A DNA stretch of 5,287 nucleotides. It comes from Sulfuricella sp. Lineage in GTDB: Bacteria; Pseudomonadota; Gammaproteobacteria; Burkholderiales; Sulfuricellaceae. Under the pieces are notes generated by a model. The model ran no database searches. It was not told the origin of the DNA and was given only the letters and a program-made list of their open reading frames with translations. Of the stretch, positions 5,134 through 5,287 are shown in pieces. The translations under genes and the position numbers were made by a program. Location: NCBI GenBank assembly GCA_030696235.1, contig JAUYSN010000248.1, positions 1 to 5,287 of the forward strand. Direction: 5' to 3'. The stretch's first letter is position 1. Each line of letters begins with the position of its first letter.

Positions 5134-5287
5134 GTGGCACAACAGAAATTGAATACCGCCGGCGCTAAATTGAAGGAGCTGCTCAAGCTTCAGGTCGGCA
5201 GCATTTCGGAAACCATCGAAAGAGAAGGGCAAACCCGTTTCGGCGGCAGCAACAACCTGCTTGGCACCGACGAGATCAACGATTTCT
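5134..5287 (+). CDS. Unrecognised protein, first 51 residues (cut by window edge)
   Basis: An open frame begins with GTG, 30 nt after the switch-kinase stop, and runs to the window end. The visible residues are hydrophilic and probably helical. They start MAQQKLNTAGAKLKELLKLQ, continue to ETIEREG, then a Gly/Asn-rich turn (FGGSNNLLG) and an acidic segment ending DEINDF. No signal peptide, membrane segment or known motif is visible. Close spacing on the same strand places it in the same operon. By logic of such modules it could be a STAS-domain partner or an output protein, but nothing in the 51 residues shows this. An in-frame TTG at 5149 is a less likely start. Confidence 0.65.
   Translation, partial: MAQQKLNTAGAKLKELLKLQVGSISETIEREGQTRFGGSNNLLGTDEINDF

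Overview
The window looks like the chromosome of a GC-rich (about 60% by eye) proteobacterium. A betaproteobacterium of the Nitrosomonadales/Gallionellaceae kind is the best guess, from the style of the MetH and single-domain rhodanese proteins. That placement is an inference, because the window has no rRNA or other phylogenetic marker.

Layout. Positions 1-2304 (minus strand) hold the first 768 codons of metH, the cobalamin-dependent methionine synthase; the gene runs off the left edge just inside its B12-binding motif. A 74-bp divergent promoter region (2305-2378) separates it from a 128-residue single-domain rhodanese on the plus strand (2379-2765). Next comes a 216-bp intergenic stretch (2766-2981) unusually rich in symmetry. 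It contains an inverted pair of GTAG-type REP elements (2769-2828), a second hairpin with an alternative pairing partner (2848-2899), and a probable promoter region with an ATGCAT-A-ATGCAT palindrome between two arms of an 11-bp inverted repeat (2901-2990).

The right half (2982 to the end) is a plus-strand signalling operon of three tightly packed genes: a GGDEF diguanylate cyclase with an unrecognised N-terminal domain and a predicted coiled coil (2982-4037); a protein joining an RsbT-type switch kinase to an RsbX-type PP2C phosphatase in one chain (4030-5103); and the start of an unrecognised protein (5134 onward, cut by the window). The first two overlap by 8 nt and the third follows after 30 nt.

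The main point of interest is this operon. In the Bacillus stressosome, RsbT phosphorylates RsbS and RsbR and is then released to activate its target, while the separate phosphatase RsbX resets the system. Here both opposing activities appear to sit in one polypeptide, and the coupled neighbour makes (or once made) cyclic di-GMP. The likely logic is a partner-switching module that controls c-di-GMP output. The STAS-domain substrates such a module needs are not in the window, so they would have to be downstream or elsewhere. No tRNA, rRNA, CRISPR array, transposase or integrase is visible.
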